From: Nitzschia sp. pyKryTriq1
Lineage: Eukaryota; Bacillariophyta; Bacillariophyceae; Bacillariales; Bacillariaceae
Assembly: GCA_956465555.1 (NCBI GenBank)
Contig: OY101117.1
Span: 3,472,001 to 3,536,000, forward strand
Reading direction: 5' to 3'
Length of the DNA: 64,000 nucleotides
Under the pieces are notes generated by a model. The model saw nothing but the letters and a program-made list of their open reading frames with translations. It was not told the origin of the DNA and ran no database searches. Shown piece after piece: positions 52,703-63,531 of the stretch; position 1 is the first letter of the stretch; each line of letters begins with the position of its first letter. Both the position numbers and the translations under genes were made by a program.

Positions 52703-54316
52703 TTAGGCGGCTTCCTCGTCGTCAGCACCACCAGCGTTGACCTCCTCGGCCTTCTCCGCATCCGGCTCGGGGACGAACAACGTTTGGGGTTCCTTGGTGG
52801 GGACGGGATCGTCCTTTCCGCAGACCATACCAGCGTGTCCCTTGATGAAGACAGTAAATGACAAGGCGGTCGATGCCAAGATCACAGCTCCCATCACAAT
52901 AAAGGCCTCCTTGTAGGTGGGAAGGTTACGGAATCCCAAGCCAAAGCAGACGGCTCCGGTGTTTCCTCCTGCTCCGACAATACCAGAGATGGATCCAGTG
53001 GAAGGAGGGTCAATGTAAGGAACAATCCCGTACGAGGTACCTTCAGCCGCTTGGACAAACAAGGAGAAGAAGACCATGACAGCAATGGCGGCACCGAGAC
53101 TTGGGGTGTTGGCGAAAACCAAGACCAAGGCTCCTTCGCAAGCCAGGCAGATGGTGTGTGCCCAAAGACGTCCTCGCATTCCCATCCACGCGTTGCATTT
53201 GTCGGAGAGAAATCCTCCCAATCCACGTGCGAACAAGTTCATCCATCCGAAAATGGACGCAATGGCGGCGGCTTCTTCCGTGGTGAGACCGAACTCGTCC
53301 TTGAAGTAAAGAGCGGCGGCGTTATTCATGGTCAACTCAACACCGAAGCAGCAACCGTATTGGATAAACATGATCCAGGTATTGATGTTGAAGGCACCAT
53401 TTCGGAACGAAGCGGCAGCAGAGACTTCGGGCATTTGTCCGTGCTTCTTCAACTCAGTGTAATTTCCCTTGGGAGCGTCATCGGAAACATAGTAGATAAC
53501 GATACCGACGCAGAAACCAACAAAGGCGGGGACAACAGAGACGGTACGCCACGCCTTTTCAGCGTTACCGTCAAAGGCCTTCTTGAAGAGAGGGAAAAGA
53601 ACCGATCCCATGACGAGCTGGGTGACACCTCCTCCGAGGTTACCCCATCCACCGACGAGGGCATTGGCGGTACCGACGACTTCCTTTGTGAACATACGAG
53701 AGGTCCAGAATTGGCACATGACAAAGGTACCTCCGGCGGCTCCAATGAACAGACGGAGAATGGCAAGGCCGGTGGCGCTGTTGACAAATCCAGTGCAGGC
53801 AGTGGGGATGGAGGCAGCGCACAAAACAATGGACATGAGGACACGGGGTCCAAGCTTGTCGCAAAGGGGTCCGAGAAGGAAACGCATAAAGATGGTTCCT
53901 CCGACACCGACAATCGAGGAGGTCCAGATCTCCTCCTTGGTAAGACCGAGAGTGTCGCGGATCTCCGACAAAAGAGGGGCGATGGCGAACCAGATGAAAA
54001 AGGCAATGAAGAATGCAATCCAAGAACTGTGGAAGGCTCTCATGTGCGGCCGGGAGAAGTTGCAAAGCTTGATCTCAGTAGCCTTGTCATCTTGGTCGGG
54101 GTCGATGTTAAGGGCGTACGTTTGGTACTTCTTCCACTCAGTCTGAGAGATATAATAATAATAATAATAATTTCATTTTTACAAAGAACATTTGGAAGGA
54201 GGGTCGGTGAGAAATTTACAATTCTTTGGTTTGCAGTGACGACGACGGCCGGGGCTTCGTCGGTCCTCCTCATCGTGGTCATGACTTACGGGTGCTCCAG
54301 TTTCAACTTCAGACAT
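52703..54316 (-). CDS. NRT2: High-affinity nitrate transporter, NRT2/NNP family
   Basis: Plasma-membrane nitrate/proton symporter of the major facilitator superfamily; first step of nitrate assimilation. Exon 1 (54316-54290) encodes only MSEVETGAP; exon 2 (54142-52703) completes 488 aa. Family landmarks: KLCNFSRPHMRAFHSSWIAFF, the MFS loop FLLGPLCDKLGPR, the NNP signature GGWGNLGGGVTQLVMG, and the second-half loop FGWMNLFARGLGGFLSDK with FGVELTMNNAAALYF. About twelve membrane segments are visible. The C-terminal tail is acidic and ends GADDEEAA. Coding sequence is unusually free of simple repeats compared with neighbours, as expected for a highly expressed gene. A 48-bp minisatellite starts 365 bp upstream. 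In diatoms NRT2 genes respond to nitrogen status (known); no specific site was identified here. Confidence 0.96.
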
Positions 54317-54680
54317 GTTAATGGGTTTAGTTTTGGATGTAGATGGAATGCTGAGTTGATAGTGTTTGGTCAGCGACGAAACGAAAATTATGACCGTCAC
54401 AAAACAAGTTGCTGGTCGAGAGTCGAGATGAAAGATTGAAAAATTCGGACCACGCGAAGAATGATCGATCGATGATGATGATCCGGGCCCGGCACTTTAC
54501 CGGTCGTACAAACGCACGTATTCCTACGCATGTGCTGCCGGCGGGCGAAAGAAATAAGGGAATCTGTCGAGCACCAAGTGCCGGAACATCCCGAATCATC
54601 CCGAAGTAGAGTACAAGGGGTATCGAAAGATATGGTCTGCGCGCAGCCGTAACGTGCTGGTAAGGCTTGGGTTGTTTAGA

Positions 54681-54928
54681 GGGGTTACCTAGATTGAGTG
54701 TGGACATCGAGGGGTTACGTAGAACGAGGGGGTTACCTAGATTGAGTGTGGACATCGAGGGGTTACGTAGAATGAGGGGGTTACCTAGATTGAGTGTGGA
54801 CATCAAGGGGTTAAGTAGAATGAGGGGGTTACCTAGATTGAGTGTGGACATCGAGGGGTTACGTAGAATGAGGGGGTTACCTAGATTGAGTGTGGACATC
54901 GAGGGGTTACGTAGAATGAGGGGGTTCA
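54681..54928. repeat. 48-bp minisatellite upstream of NRT2
   Basis: Five full units, each starting GGGGTTACCTAG, at 54681, 54729, 54777, 54825 and 54873, plus a partial sixth at 54921. Inside each unit GGGGTTACCTAG and GGGGTTACGTAG alternate about 30 bp apart, so the unit itself is a diverged double. Since 48 is divisible by 3, frames stay open on both strands (16-residue repeats such as RLSVDIEGLRRMRGLP). Confidence 0.9.
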
Positions 54929-55232
54929 AAGGTTCGATCAAAAGGTATCCCTACCCTAGCCTGCCCAAAGAGGTTGCCGACACAACACAGCCACCCCTCA
55001 AAACATCTCTCATGACCGACGAGCGCAAAGCCTACTGGCGTGCACGTAACATTTCTACTGAGTGATGCCCTGCCACTTTTGCATGACGAGTCGTCGGTCA
55101 AACGCTACCGGTACAATACCAGTACCGGTACCGGTACAGAACGATGCGATGAACATGCGCAAGGGAGAGCGAGAAATTCTCATGGGCCAGTCGTGACATC
55201 ACGCGCACGTACGCACGCACGCCCGTTGAACA

Positions 55233-55359
55233 CGATCTGATTGGCCGGAAGGAATAATCCGAGTATGGAATACATATGCCTCCGACGCGCATACTTGCGC
55301 ATGCTTCTCCGATCTGATTGGCCGGAAGGAATACTCCGACTACAAAATACATATGCCTC
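55233..55359. repeat. Two 50-bp direct repeats, 77 bp apart
   Basis: CGATCTGATTGGCCGGAAGG...CATATGCCTC occurs at 55233-55282 and again at 55310-55359 with a few changes. The spacer contains GCGCATACTTGCGCATG. Each copy carries an ATTGG/CCAAT-type box; regulatory meaning is speculative. Confidence 0.8.
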
Positions 55360-58165
55360 ATTTTTTCAATGACCGTAATCACGACTGGTAGAAATCTACG
55401 AGTTTCTCCGTAGCACGAATAAACTGCGTCACTTGGCCCTTAATTATCTGCCGTTTTTTTTGCGCCCCGAACTGAACTCAAAAAATCAAAGCTGTCCCAA
55501 GTGCAAAGTCGACGGTCTGTTCGTCTCACGCAACACGGGAAAGTACGGGGGAGATAGGAAGCGCTGCGCGCAGACTACGTCGTACCATGTACTGACTGTA
55601 CTGTACCTGTGCTACAACGTACACATCGCGTTCATTAAGTGGAAAGTCACATTCGTTGCCACATGTGACGTTGTAAAGTTCCACCGATGCGGACTTTCTA
55701 TCTAGGGGGCAATTGTAACTATTGCCCACATCCAACGCTCTTTTTCGTTTTACTTAACAGGTCAATATATGACGTGTTTTCTTCGTCTTCCGGCGGTGCG
55801 GTGCGCTCTCTCGTTTTTCTCTCGTTGCCTCCCATATTTTTTTGGGAGGTTCCAACCAGAGAACCATGATGCGGTTCCAACCTCCGTATAGATTCCGAGA
55901 GGCAAGCTGTACCTACCATAATACCGGTACTTGTACATACCGGTACTTGTACCGGTACAGTACAGAACGAGGTGCTGTCAGCGACGAGAGGGAGAGAAGA
56001 ATCATCATCCCACATGATGTGTCATCATACCGGTATATGTATCGAAAGGAAGGAGAGAATTCTGTCCACGCAGCACTAGTACATACGTACCGGTCGTACT
56101 ACTACTAGCACTTTGTAGAAGAATATGTACGGTTCTTTTCAAAAAATAGTTCTTTGTCAATAAGCAAGCAAGCAAGATACCAGGTCAAGCGAAGAAGAAA
56201 AGTGCACCAACAACGCACGCACCATACCACAAATACTTGTACAAAGAGCCGCCGCCGTCGTCGTCGTCGTCGTCGTATGGTACCGTACTGCGGTACTATG
56301 TAGAGTGCGGGTAGAGTACTGTACTGGTACAGTACCAGTACTGTCTTCCGTTTTGTATGATACGCACCAACCACACACGCACCTCCCAGCATCCAGCATC
56401 CCTTCATGTTATTGTAGTATATGCTCTTTCATTCTCACAATTCTGTGCCCACCACTGTCTTCCATTATTAATTTTCCATTTGATGTTGCAGAAGTTAAGT
56501 TCCCTCGCTACCAGAGTGATGTGATATTCCTTGGCTAGCTAGCCGATTCGATTATTTGGAGAATGGTCCCAGTCCCAGTTCCGCACACGTGAAATGGTTT
56601 GGTTCACGCAGGTCGGTCGACCTTTGCAATCCTTCTCATCCGATCCGACCAGGGAGCTCCATGTGTGTCTCTACAACGCCCCCCCCGGTCCCCGGTCTAT
56701 ATCATTTATGCGGCCCGGCCCGCCGACGAATTGGAAACCCTGGCTTCAAATACGACCCCTACCGAAAAAGGTAGTGGACTCCACGGACAAGACAAGCACC
56801 CAAAATTGCAACGAGACCTACTGTTTATTTTCTTTGTCTAGTCTAGGAAAAAGAGAGGAGAGGCGAAATCATTCTAGTACACGTAGCCCGGCAAACAAAC
56901 ACTGGACGTCTCGTCGCCCTTCCCGCCCACTTCGAATCAAGAAAAAGAGGCAGGCTCCTAGTACTGTCTGTATGGTTTCATTGAAAAGAAACAATGGCGG
57001 AAGCTCGGCGAGGACTATACGCTGAAATGATACGATCACACTCGTACAAGTTCAATTTCCCAGCCCCCAACAAATAATGATCGGCCGCGTCGCTAGCTAC
57101 TAGCTACGAGCACACCAACTTGTTGCTTCGAGTAGTCTACCCGAACGGCAAAACCAACCGAATCTCAACCTGAAATCCTCAATTAATTTTACCTCGGGTG
57201 TTGCACGTAAATCGCGAAAGTACTAATCTGGTGCTTTGTGGTTTGACTTGCAGAGGAGCAAACGGGCCATCGCTTGTTGTTCCCACCGTCGAATCTCCCG
57301 AACAAATAGAGCCCATAGATCAACCAAACCCCACCCCCACCCCACCCCACCGGGCGACTTCTATCTCTACGATCCCGATCCGGCGCCGGCGTGGGTGACA
57401 GATTTTATGTTGAATGGTCTCACTCATCACCCAGAAAGACAGATCAAGTGGATTCTAAACGTGGACCAAGACTGTCTTCAAAGACCAATATATATCGAAT
57501 GCATATCTTGAGCCGCGTATCCTCCAACAGCGAAACTGACTGGAGGCATTGGCTTGAATGATTGTCAACTTTTGGGTCGTGAAGAATAAACAAGAATAAA
57601 CAGACAAACAAACAAACAAACAAACTATCATCATCATCATCAAGGAGGAGTGACAACACGACGAACACCATCAAGCGGATCAGCTTAGTACAGCAGTACA
57701 AGTATTAGAGTAGGTAACTAGTAGAATACCGACTCGGGAATCGGAGGCCGCCAACAAGAAAATTTATATATCTCAAGCAACGGCAGTGCACCAGCGTATA
57801 ATCCTCTCATCCCTACTCTCGAATCATCATTCTTGCCAGCACTATTATACGTTTACTGCTACAAGTCTGGCTCTACTAGAAGCTAGAAGTAGTAGTAGTA
57901 GTGCTACTACTAGAGAGAACAACTCTCGACAGCTAGCTAATATTATATCAGTCCACGTTTTTATCGTGACATATGACGACTTCTTGAGTTCAACAACATT
58001 CATTCTCGTGAGGGCGCTCATTTTTCTTCCAACGAGACACCTTATTCCTATTAATACTGGTGACGATAGGCCAGGCCAGGCCAGGCCAGGCCAGGCCAGG
58101 CCAGTACTCGTACTCGTACTCGTACTCGTACTCGTACAGTCTATAGTCCAGACCTGCCGCATCAA
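55360..58165. other. Long region with no firm gene
   Basis: About 2.8 kb. A plus-strand frame at 55433-55705 (90 aa) includes QSCPKCKVDGLFVSRNTGKYG, a possible zinc-ribbon remnant. Plus-strand frames at 56594-57025 and 57236-57511 (the latter with DFYLYDPDPAPAWVTDFML) look non-repetitive and could be exons of a gene I cannot assemble. 56248-56276 is a CGTCGT run. 58076-58102 is (GGCCA)n, followed by (CTCGTA)n to 58136, just past the J-protein stop. Confidence 0.35.
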
Positions 58166-59875
58166 TCACCGTTTCAGCATCATGCTGCTGTTCTTCATGG
58201 CCTTTTCTCGCGTAATGGTGATGGTTTCCGTCGTCTCGATCATCATCTTTTTCGCTTCGTCTTTATCCAGTACCGATGCTTGCGCTGTCTTTTCGACACT
58301 CCCATCGGCCCGCAATACTTTGGTAACCGTTTTCATGTCGACCAATTTGGGATTGTCACTTCGTTTTTCAATTTTGGTCGACGTGGTCATACTCACTACC
58401 GTCAAGGGATTGTTGGCATTGAATTTGGATTTGGCTTGCAAGACTTTGGTTTTGCTATTGCCGCCTAATGATGATAAAACAAATCCGCTCTTTTTCTTTT
58501 TCCAATCTCGTTCCCAATAATCTTCTGGAAATTCTTCTTTTAAAATCCGTTCAAAGACTTCGTACGGATCATGGACGTGTTTGGGATGCGTCGCCAAAGT
58601 AGCAGTAGCAGTAACTGCAGTAGCAGTAGCACCAGTACCATTAGTGCTGGCTGGTGCTGGTGCTGCTGCTGGTGCTCCCACCACCACCTTTTTCCGTCTT
58701 CCTGGTTTGGGACTATGAGAGGATGATGCGGTACGAGAAGAACGAGGAGGGACCATCATACTTTTGGGTCTCCGTAATGTGTCTGCCGATCCCGACTTTT
58801 TCACGGGTAGCGAATGTACCGAATCATCGAGATTGGGCATGGCTGCAAGCTTGGCGGATGATACTGATGCTGATGCTGATGCGGGTTTGGCAACAAATAT
58901 CCGAGAACGGGCAGGGGCTGAGTGAGGTGCTGATGCTGCTCCTCCTACTGCTTTTTTCTTTGGTCGAGGAGTCGGAGAAATGACTTCTTTGGTTCCAGGG
59001 GTCGCACTATAACTGGTATCGTTGGTAGTGGTCGTAGTGCTGGTGGCGGTGGTTGGTTTGACTTTTTTCTTTCCTCCACCGGCCGGTGTCCGTGGTGATA
59101 CAAATTCTTCCTTGGTTCCAGGAGTAGCACTATAACTCGTAGAAGTAGTAGTAGAAGAAGAAGATGGTGGTGCTGCTGCTGCTGAAGATGATGGTTTTCG
59201 AGACCACATGGTCGTTCGGGGACCTCCTCCTCCTGCTGCTGCTTCTGGTGGTGGTGCTGCGGCTGCTGCTGTTTTTGTACCAGTCCGCCTGGATTTAACA
59301 CTTGCCGCATCAGCATCATAATCATGTTTTTTGTTCATGGGATGTTGCGAATGTGGATTATGTTTTGGATGATTTCGTGAAGTAAAAGCAGCAAAGGGAT
59401 TACTAGCCTTGGGGGGCGGCGGTGGCGGTGCTGCTGCTGATCTTGTGGTTGTTGGCTTGGGACTGGTCGATCGAGGACGACTTGTTCTCGGAACGTGATG
59501 GTGCTTGTGATGACTACTAGCAGCAGACGGTGCCGTATGTTGTCGTTTTGGTGGACCCTTGGAGGGATGGGCTGTATTTGTTTTGCTGCTGGACTTTCCA
59601 CCACCACCACCACCACCAGCAGCAGTAGATGTACCATTGATTTTGGCTTGATTCGCTTGTTTCCAATCGTATCGTTTGACGGGATCGGTCAAGGTATCGT
59701 AGGCGGCCGATATTTTGGCAAAGGCATCGTGCGCCTTTTCCTTATTGTCTTGCTCCGAACTGACTCGATCGGGATGAAATTGCAGGGCCAACTTCCGATA
59801 GGCCTTTTTGATTTCATCTTCTTCGGCCGTATACGGCACTCCGATAATCTCGTAGGGATCTTCTCCTTTTTGCAT
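58166..59875 (-). CDS. J-domain (DnaJ/Hsp40) protein with long disordered region
   Basis: 569 aa, one exon. The J-domain is at the very N-terminus: DPYEIIGVPYTAEEDEIKKA, then YRKLALQFHPDRV with the essential HPD, and DAFAKISAAYDTLTDPVKRYDW. It should stimulate Hsp70 ATPase activity. Residues ~90-430 are low-complexity Pro/Ala/Ser/Thr/Lys, including two copies of SYSATPGTKE. A conserved-looking C-terminal part follows (DPYEVFERILKEEFPEDYWERDW, then SKFNANNPLTVVSMTTST and VTKVLRADGSVEKT). The layout resembles class B J-proteins such as DNAJB6-like ones, but lacks the usual substrate domain. A G-rich pentamer repeat sits just upstream of the start. Confidence 0.88.
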   Translation of the reverse strand: MQKGEDPYEIIGVPYTAEEDEIKKAYRKLALQFHPDRVSSEQDNKEKAHDAFAKISAAYDTLTDPVKRYDWKQANQAKINGTSTAAGGGGGGGKSSSKTNTAHPSKGPPKRQHTAPSAASSHHKHHHVPRTSRPRSTSPKPTTTRSAAAPPPPPPKASNPFAAFTSRNHPKHNPHSQHPMNKKHDYDADAASVKSRRTGTKTAAAAAPPPEAAAGGGGPRTTMWSRKPSSSAAAAPPSSSSTTTSTSYSATPGTKEEFVSPRTPAGGGKKKVKPTTATSTTTTTNDTSYSATPGTKEVISPTPRPKKKAVGGAASAPHSAPARSRIFVAKPASASASVSSAKLAAMPNLDDSVHSLPVKKSGSADTLRRPKSMMVPPRSSRTASSSHSPKPGRRKKVVVGAPAAAPAPASTNGTGATATAVTATATLATHPKHVHDPYEVFERILKEEFPEDYWERDWKKKKSGFVLSSLGGNSKTKVLQAKSKFNANNPLTVVSMTTSTKIEKRSDNPKLVDMKTVTKVLRADGSVEKTAQASVLDKDEAKKMMIETTETITITREKAMKNSSMMLKR

Positions 59876-59903
59876 TATTCTTCTTAATGGCAGTACAAGA
59901 AGT

Positions 59904-59946
59904 GGGTTGGGTTGGGTTGGGTTGGGTTGGGTTGGGTTGGGTTGGG
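59904..59946 (+). repeat. (GGGTT)9 pentamer repeat, possible G-quadruplex
   Basis: Nine GGG runs spaced by TT on the plus strand, 29 bp upstream of the J-protein start (which is on the minus strand, so its 5' UTR would carry the C-rich complement). Four or more GGG runs with 2-nt loops are enough for a G-quadruplex in the DNA. Confidence 0.85.
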
Positions 59947-60857
59947 TGTATCTGTGTATGTGGGTATATATCCAGCAGCGGTGTCAAGACAATATTATAC
60001 TATGCAAGGCGTCCTCTCCTGTTCCTGTCTCCTACTAGTAGTACTCTGTGATCGCCGAGGAGAATGTAATGAGGGCGAGGATGATGCTGCGCTGGCTATA
60101 CGAGTAGAGTATTCGTGGAAGGGAAGCAGTGAATGTGTGTGGTAGCTCGATACAACCATCAACGAATGAATGAATGAATGATTGATTGTTGATTGAATCA
60201 ATGGAAAAGAGAAAGTATTACTAAAAAAAGAACAACAACAACAACGCAATAAAGGGAGGATATGCGGTGGTGGAGAGTGATGATGCGTGTGGACTGCGTG
60301 ATGCGTTTTGACTGCGTGTCTACTACATACATAGTACTGTAGCCTGTACCGCACCGTAAGACTGGAATTTTCGCGTCAGGGCCGCTGGCGCGCGCGCACC
60401 CCGCCGGTCATCGTGCCATTTTTGGCGGGAAGCACGGACCTTGCACGGACCATCTGTAGAAAGAGCTCGCACCACCCATGCATCCAGACAACACGGCACA
60501 AGCAAGTACAGTATTACGTACGTACCTGTAGCTACTACCGCCTCTCTAGAGTAGAGTAGGGATTGACCATTCATAATGGATACCCACGCGTACAGCGGAC
60601 CTCGTCGCAATCGGACAACCTCCACGTGTAATACAATTCGCTCCCGCCAATTTTCGCGAACCTCATCGTTTTCGTTCGTGCATAAAAAAAAATGTTGTTG
60701 TTTTGTGCCATATACTACACGTACACCAACACACAACAACAACATAATAACACACACCTGCAGTACAGCGTGCTGTGCATTATCAAAACGCAATCAATCA
60801 ATCAATCAACACGAACGACCAACAAGTAAAAAGAGGAAGAAGACGATATAATAATAT
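59947..60857. other. Divergent intergenic region
   Basis: Between the J-protein and the coiled-coil gene. Contains a GAAT run (60160-60180), an (AAC)n run (60228-60245) and an AATC run (60788-60808). A GGCGCGCGCGCACCCCGCCGG element lies near 60386-60408. No gene is supported; a minus-strand frame at 60323-60793 has no recognisable content. Confidence 0.4.
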
Positions 60858-62216
60858 ATGATCATGGACGCAGAGGAGGAAGCGGGGGCCTATCAAGTCC
60901 CACCACCATCACCACCGTCACCAGCAGCAGCAGCAGCAGCGCATCAGGAAGAAGAACAAGAAAAAGAAAAAGAAGCTTCCGAAACTCCGGGAGGAGACGG
61001 CGGCGGCGAGGACGTTCTAGTCGTACCATCAGTGGTATTACTAGCCAAGAAGGAGGAAGATATGAATATTGCCACCAGCAAGGAGGGGGAAGAAAAGAAG
61101 GAGGATCCTTCGGCGACAACAGCAACAGCAACAGCAACAACAACAACAACAGCAACAGCAACAGCAACAACAGCAACAACAACAATGATCATTAAGAAGA
61201 CTCGTAGTACCGATGCTCCCGCCATGGGAGGAGACGATGAGGAGGAAAAGAACCAAAAGATGACGATGATGATGATTGCTGCATTACAAGAACAATTGGA
61301 GACTCAAAACCAGCAGTATCAATCCATCGTCGGGCAATTGGAACAATCCCGAGCAACCTGCCAGAAATTGGAAGGATTGGTCGGGAGTTTGAAGAGTGTC
61401 ATTTTGCACATGGATCCCATCAAGGGAAAAGAAGTGCTCAAGGGAGAAATTGCCGCCATGGAAACGTTGTTGTTTGGAGGACCGGCCATGTACGAACAAC
61501 ATTTGAAAGAAAACAAGCAAAAACAACTACAAGAAGAGGAAGAACAAAAAAAGAAACAACAACAGCAGCAGCGACAAACGACTGCTGCTATTACCATTAC
61601 GCGCAAGCCCGTAGTAGTAACTGAAAAAAAGAAGGATAACATCAACAACAATGATGAACCCGAGTTCATGTCCTTGGAAGAGACGTCGTCATCGTCGTCG
61701 CCGCCGCCAACTGCTGCTGAAAAGGAGAAAAAGAAAGGTGCTAGTACCACCAGCACCACCACCACCACCAAAAAGACAAAAGAGAAGAAAGCTAAAGGTG
61801 CTGCTGCTGCTGGGCCGACCAAAACCAAAAAGGGAAAGAAAGAAAAGAAAAAAGGGAAAAATCAGGACGCTTCGTCTACTACTACTACTACTACTACTAC
61901 TACAGAACAAGACGCCACTGTTCAAGAACAACCATCACCACCACCAGTTCCAGTAGTACCGCCGCCCAGTTCGTCTTTGCATGCCGACCCGGATGTACCT
62001 GATCTTTCGGCTGGTGGTCCACCACCAAAAGCCCATCCTCGTGTTGTCGGGGCCGCTTACTGGAAGGAATTTTCAAGTCAAAATACTACTACTACTACTA
62101 CTGGCACCTCGTCGTCCGCTTCACCGAATCATCACGCCCAACAACAAGCCGACGCTTTGGAATCGGTCATGCAAAAGAAACAACAAAAATCGAGTAGTGG
62201 TTGGAGTTTGTGGTAA
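60858..62216 (+). CDS. Coiled-coil protein with low-complexity flanks, unknown
   Basis: 452 aa, one exon. The N-terminal ~140 residues are Ala/Glu/Thr-rich, mostly repeat-derived. Residues about 140-220 form a convincing coiled coil and conserved-type core: MMIAALQEQLETQNQQYQSI, QLEQSRATCQKLEGLVGSLK, then ILHMDPIKGKEVLKGEIAAM and LLFGGPAMYEQHLK. Then come Lys/Glu/Gln and Lys/Thr stretches. The C-terminus is less biased (HADPDVPDLSAGGPPPKAHP, RVVGAAYWKEF, ALESVMQKKQQ) and ends SSGWSLW. There is no signal peptide or membrane segment. No family recognised; the coil and the aromatic C-terminus are the parts most likely to be conserved. Confidence 0.7.
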   Translation: MIMDAEEEAGAYQVPPPSPPSPAAAAAAHQEEEQEKEKEASETPGGDGGGEDVLVVPSVVLLAKKEEDMNIATSKEGEEKKEDPSATTATATATTTTTATATATTATTTMIIKKTRSTDAPAMGGDDEEEKNQKMTMMMIAALQEQLETQNQQYQSIVGQLEQSRATCQKLEGLVGSLKSVILHMDPIKGKEVLKGEIAAMETLLFGGPAMYEQHLKENKQKQLQEEEEQKKKQQQQQRQTTAAITITRKPVVVTEKKKDNINNNDEPEFMSLEETSSSSSPPPTAAEKEKKKGASTTSTTTTTKKTKEKKAKGAAAAGPTKTKKGKKEKKKGKNQDASSTTTTTTTTTEQDATVQEQPSPPPVPVVPPPSSSLHADPDVPDLSAGGPPPKAHPRVVGAAYWKEFSSQNTTTTTTGTSSSASPNHHAQQQADALESVMQKKQQKSSSGWSLW

Positions 62217-62369
62217 CAAGAATTCATTGTAATATTACCTTACTAACTACTACTACTCTAGAGTAAAGGTACATGTACTGTACACGAGTATAGCTAGAAT
62301 ACCGTAGTTATAAAAGAGGAGGGTTCTTCTACCACTCATAGTACAGTGCCGATACTAGTAGTAGTAGGA
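62217..62369. other. Short intergenic stretch
   Basis: Contains CTACTACTACTCTAGAGTA and ACTAGTAGTAGTA motifs. No gene. Confidence 0.4.
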
Positions 62370-62823
62370 TCGGCCCTACACGTGGCAAGTGTAGCAGCTT
62401 TAATTTTTGCCAATACTACTAAGGCTACACCTTAGACACTTCCTACACTTGTTACTGTCATTGTAACAAGAACATTTGTGCAAGCGGAACGGATTTGCTC
62501 CAACTACAGGGGCGGTAGAGGTAGTGGAGTTTTCCCCGGAGTTGGGTTTTGTCGCCCGCGGCTGCGCAGTAGGAATCCTACGGGAGCCTACGACGACGAC
62601 GATGACGACAATCCCCAATCCATTTCCAGCATCCAAAAAGAATTCCGACATTCGATTTGGCACGTATAACATCCAAAGTGGCCGCAATGGCCGCCTTGAG
62701 ACCTGCCTCCGAGCGATGGGGCAGATGGGGCTCCACTGGGGTATCCTCACGGAAACCAAGCTGACCGGTGGCATCCACACCCGATTCTCTTCGGATTATC
62801 ATGTGTTTGCCACACTAATTTAG
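62370..62823 (+). mobile_element. 5' end of a non-LTR retrotransposon with endonuclease start
   Basis: The first 280 bp match 14442-14164 in inverted orientation. The frame (MCKRNGFAPTTG...FPASKKNS) then enters an apurinic-endonuclease-like domain: DIRFGTYNIQSGRNGRLETC, LRAMGQMGLHWGILTETKLT, GGIHTRFSSDYHVFATLI, with the metal-binding Asn (TYNIQ) and Glu (TETKLT) of the EEP fold. A stop follows at 62821-62823, and no reverse transcriptase is present downstream in the window. It is a 3'-truncated or interrupted copy, unlike the usual 5' truncation of LINEs. Confidence 0.75.
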
Positions 62824-63531
62824 TTACTACTACCTTGACGGCGGTCGTCTCCTTGAGAGCAATGTAGTCTACAAGTACGGTACAATCTACTACTATGTTT
62901 TAAGGTAATACTTTTACTGTACTACGATGGTCGTACTAAGAACGCCAGTAGTACTGGTACTACAACAGTACCTACCACCCAGTACAGTACTCTACAGTAT
63001 AAAATAATACCGGTACCGTACCTGGTACCGTAGGTAGTAGTAGACTATCAGAATTGTTGCTGACACTTTCTCAGCGAGATGGAACGCATCCAAGCTACCT
63101 GTAGTACTTAAGCTGTTCCCCATCCGTTGTGCGAGGCAGCCGAGACAAGGCATATATGATATTTCATGTTACTGGCTGCAATTAAATTCAAAGGGTCCTC
63201 TATTTAAAATTGGCGCTTAGGGAATGAAATTTTCACTTTCGCATATATTTTCGTCGTTCTTCGAACCGTTGGGGATATCGATATCAACAAGCATGAAGCA
63301 TTTAGATTTCCTTCTTTGTCCCAATGTCGGATTTGTTGGACAATAATAATTATTCTAAATACGCTCACACTGGATACTTACTGTACTTCGTTCCGTACTA
63401 CAGACTCGACGTGTTGTCGTCGTCGTCGTCGGCGGCATCAGACATACTGGTACCCAGACACAGACAGCACGCTAGAAGCAGTAATTTTTTCACTTGTATG
63501 CCACAAAAAACAATTTTCTCGAGACGTTGGT
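62824..63531. other. Intergenic region
   Basis: Contains GTACCGTAC, ACCGGTAC and AGTACTGTAC motifs (62930-63045), followed by AT-rich DNA that probably holds the promoter of the next gene. No gene supported. Confidence 0.4.

Noticed and set aside
53051-54439. A 462-aa open frame on the plus strand opposite NRT2
   Set aside because: It is the antisense of a highly conserved transporter gene with biased codon use; composition is meaningless and it ignores the splice signals of NRT2.
54681-54928. Regularly spaced repeats that could suggest a CRISPR array
   Set aside because: Units are contiguous 48-bp tandem repeats without unique spacers, in a eukaryotic nuclear context. It is a minisatellite.
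57786-58520. A 244-aa plus-strand frame with hydrophobic stretches
   Set aside because: It is largely antisense to the J-protein C-terminus and passes through GGCCA and CTCGTA repeats.
59904-59946. (GGGTT)n as an internal telomere
   Set aside because: Stramenopile telomeres are expected to be TTAGGG; the pentamer differs and flanking genes continue on both sides.
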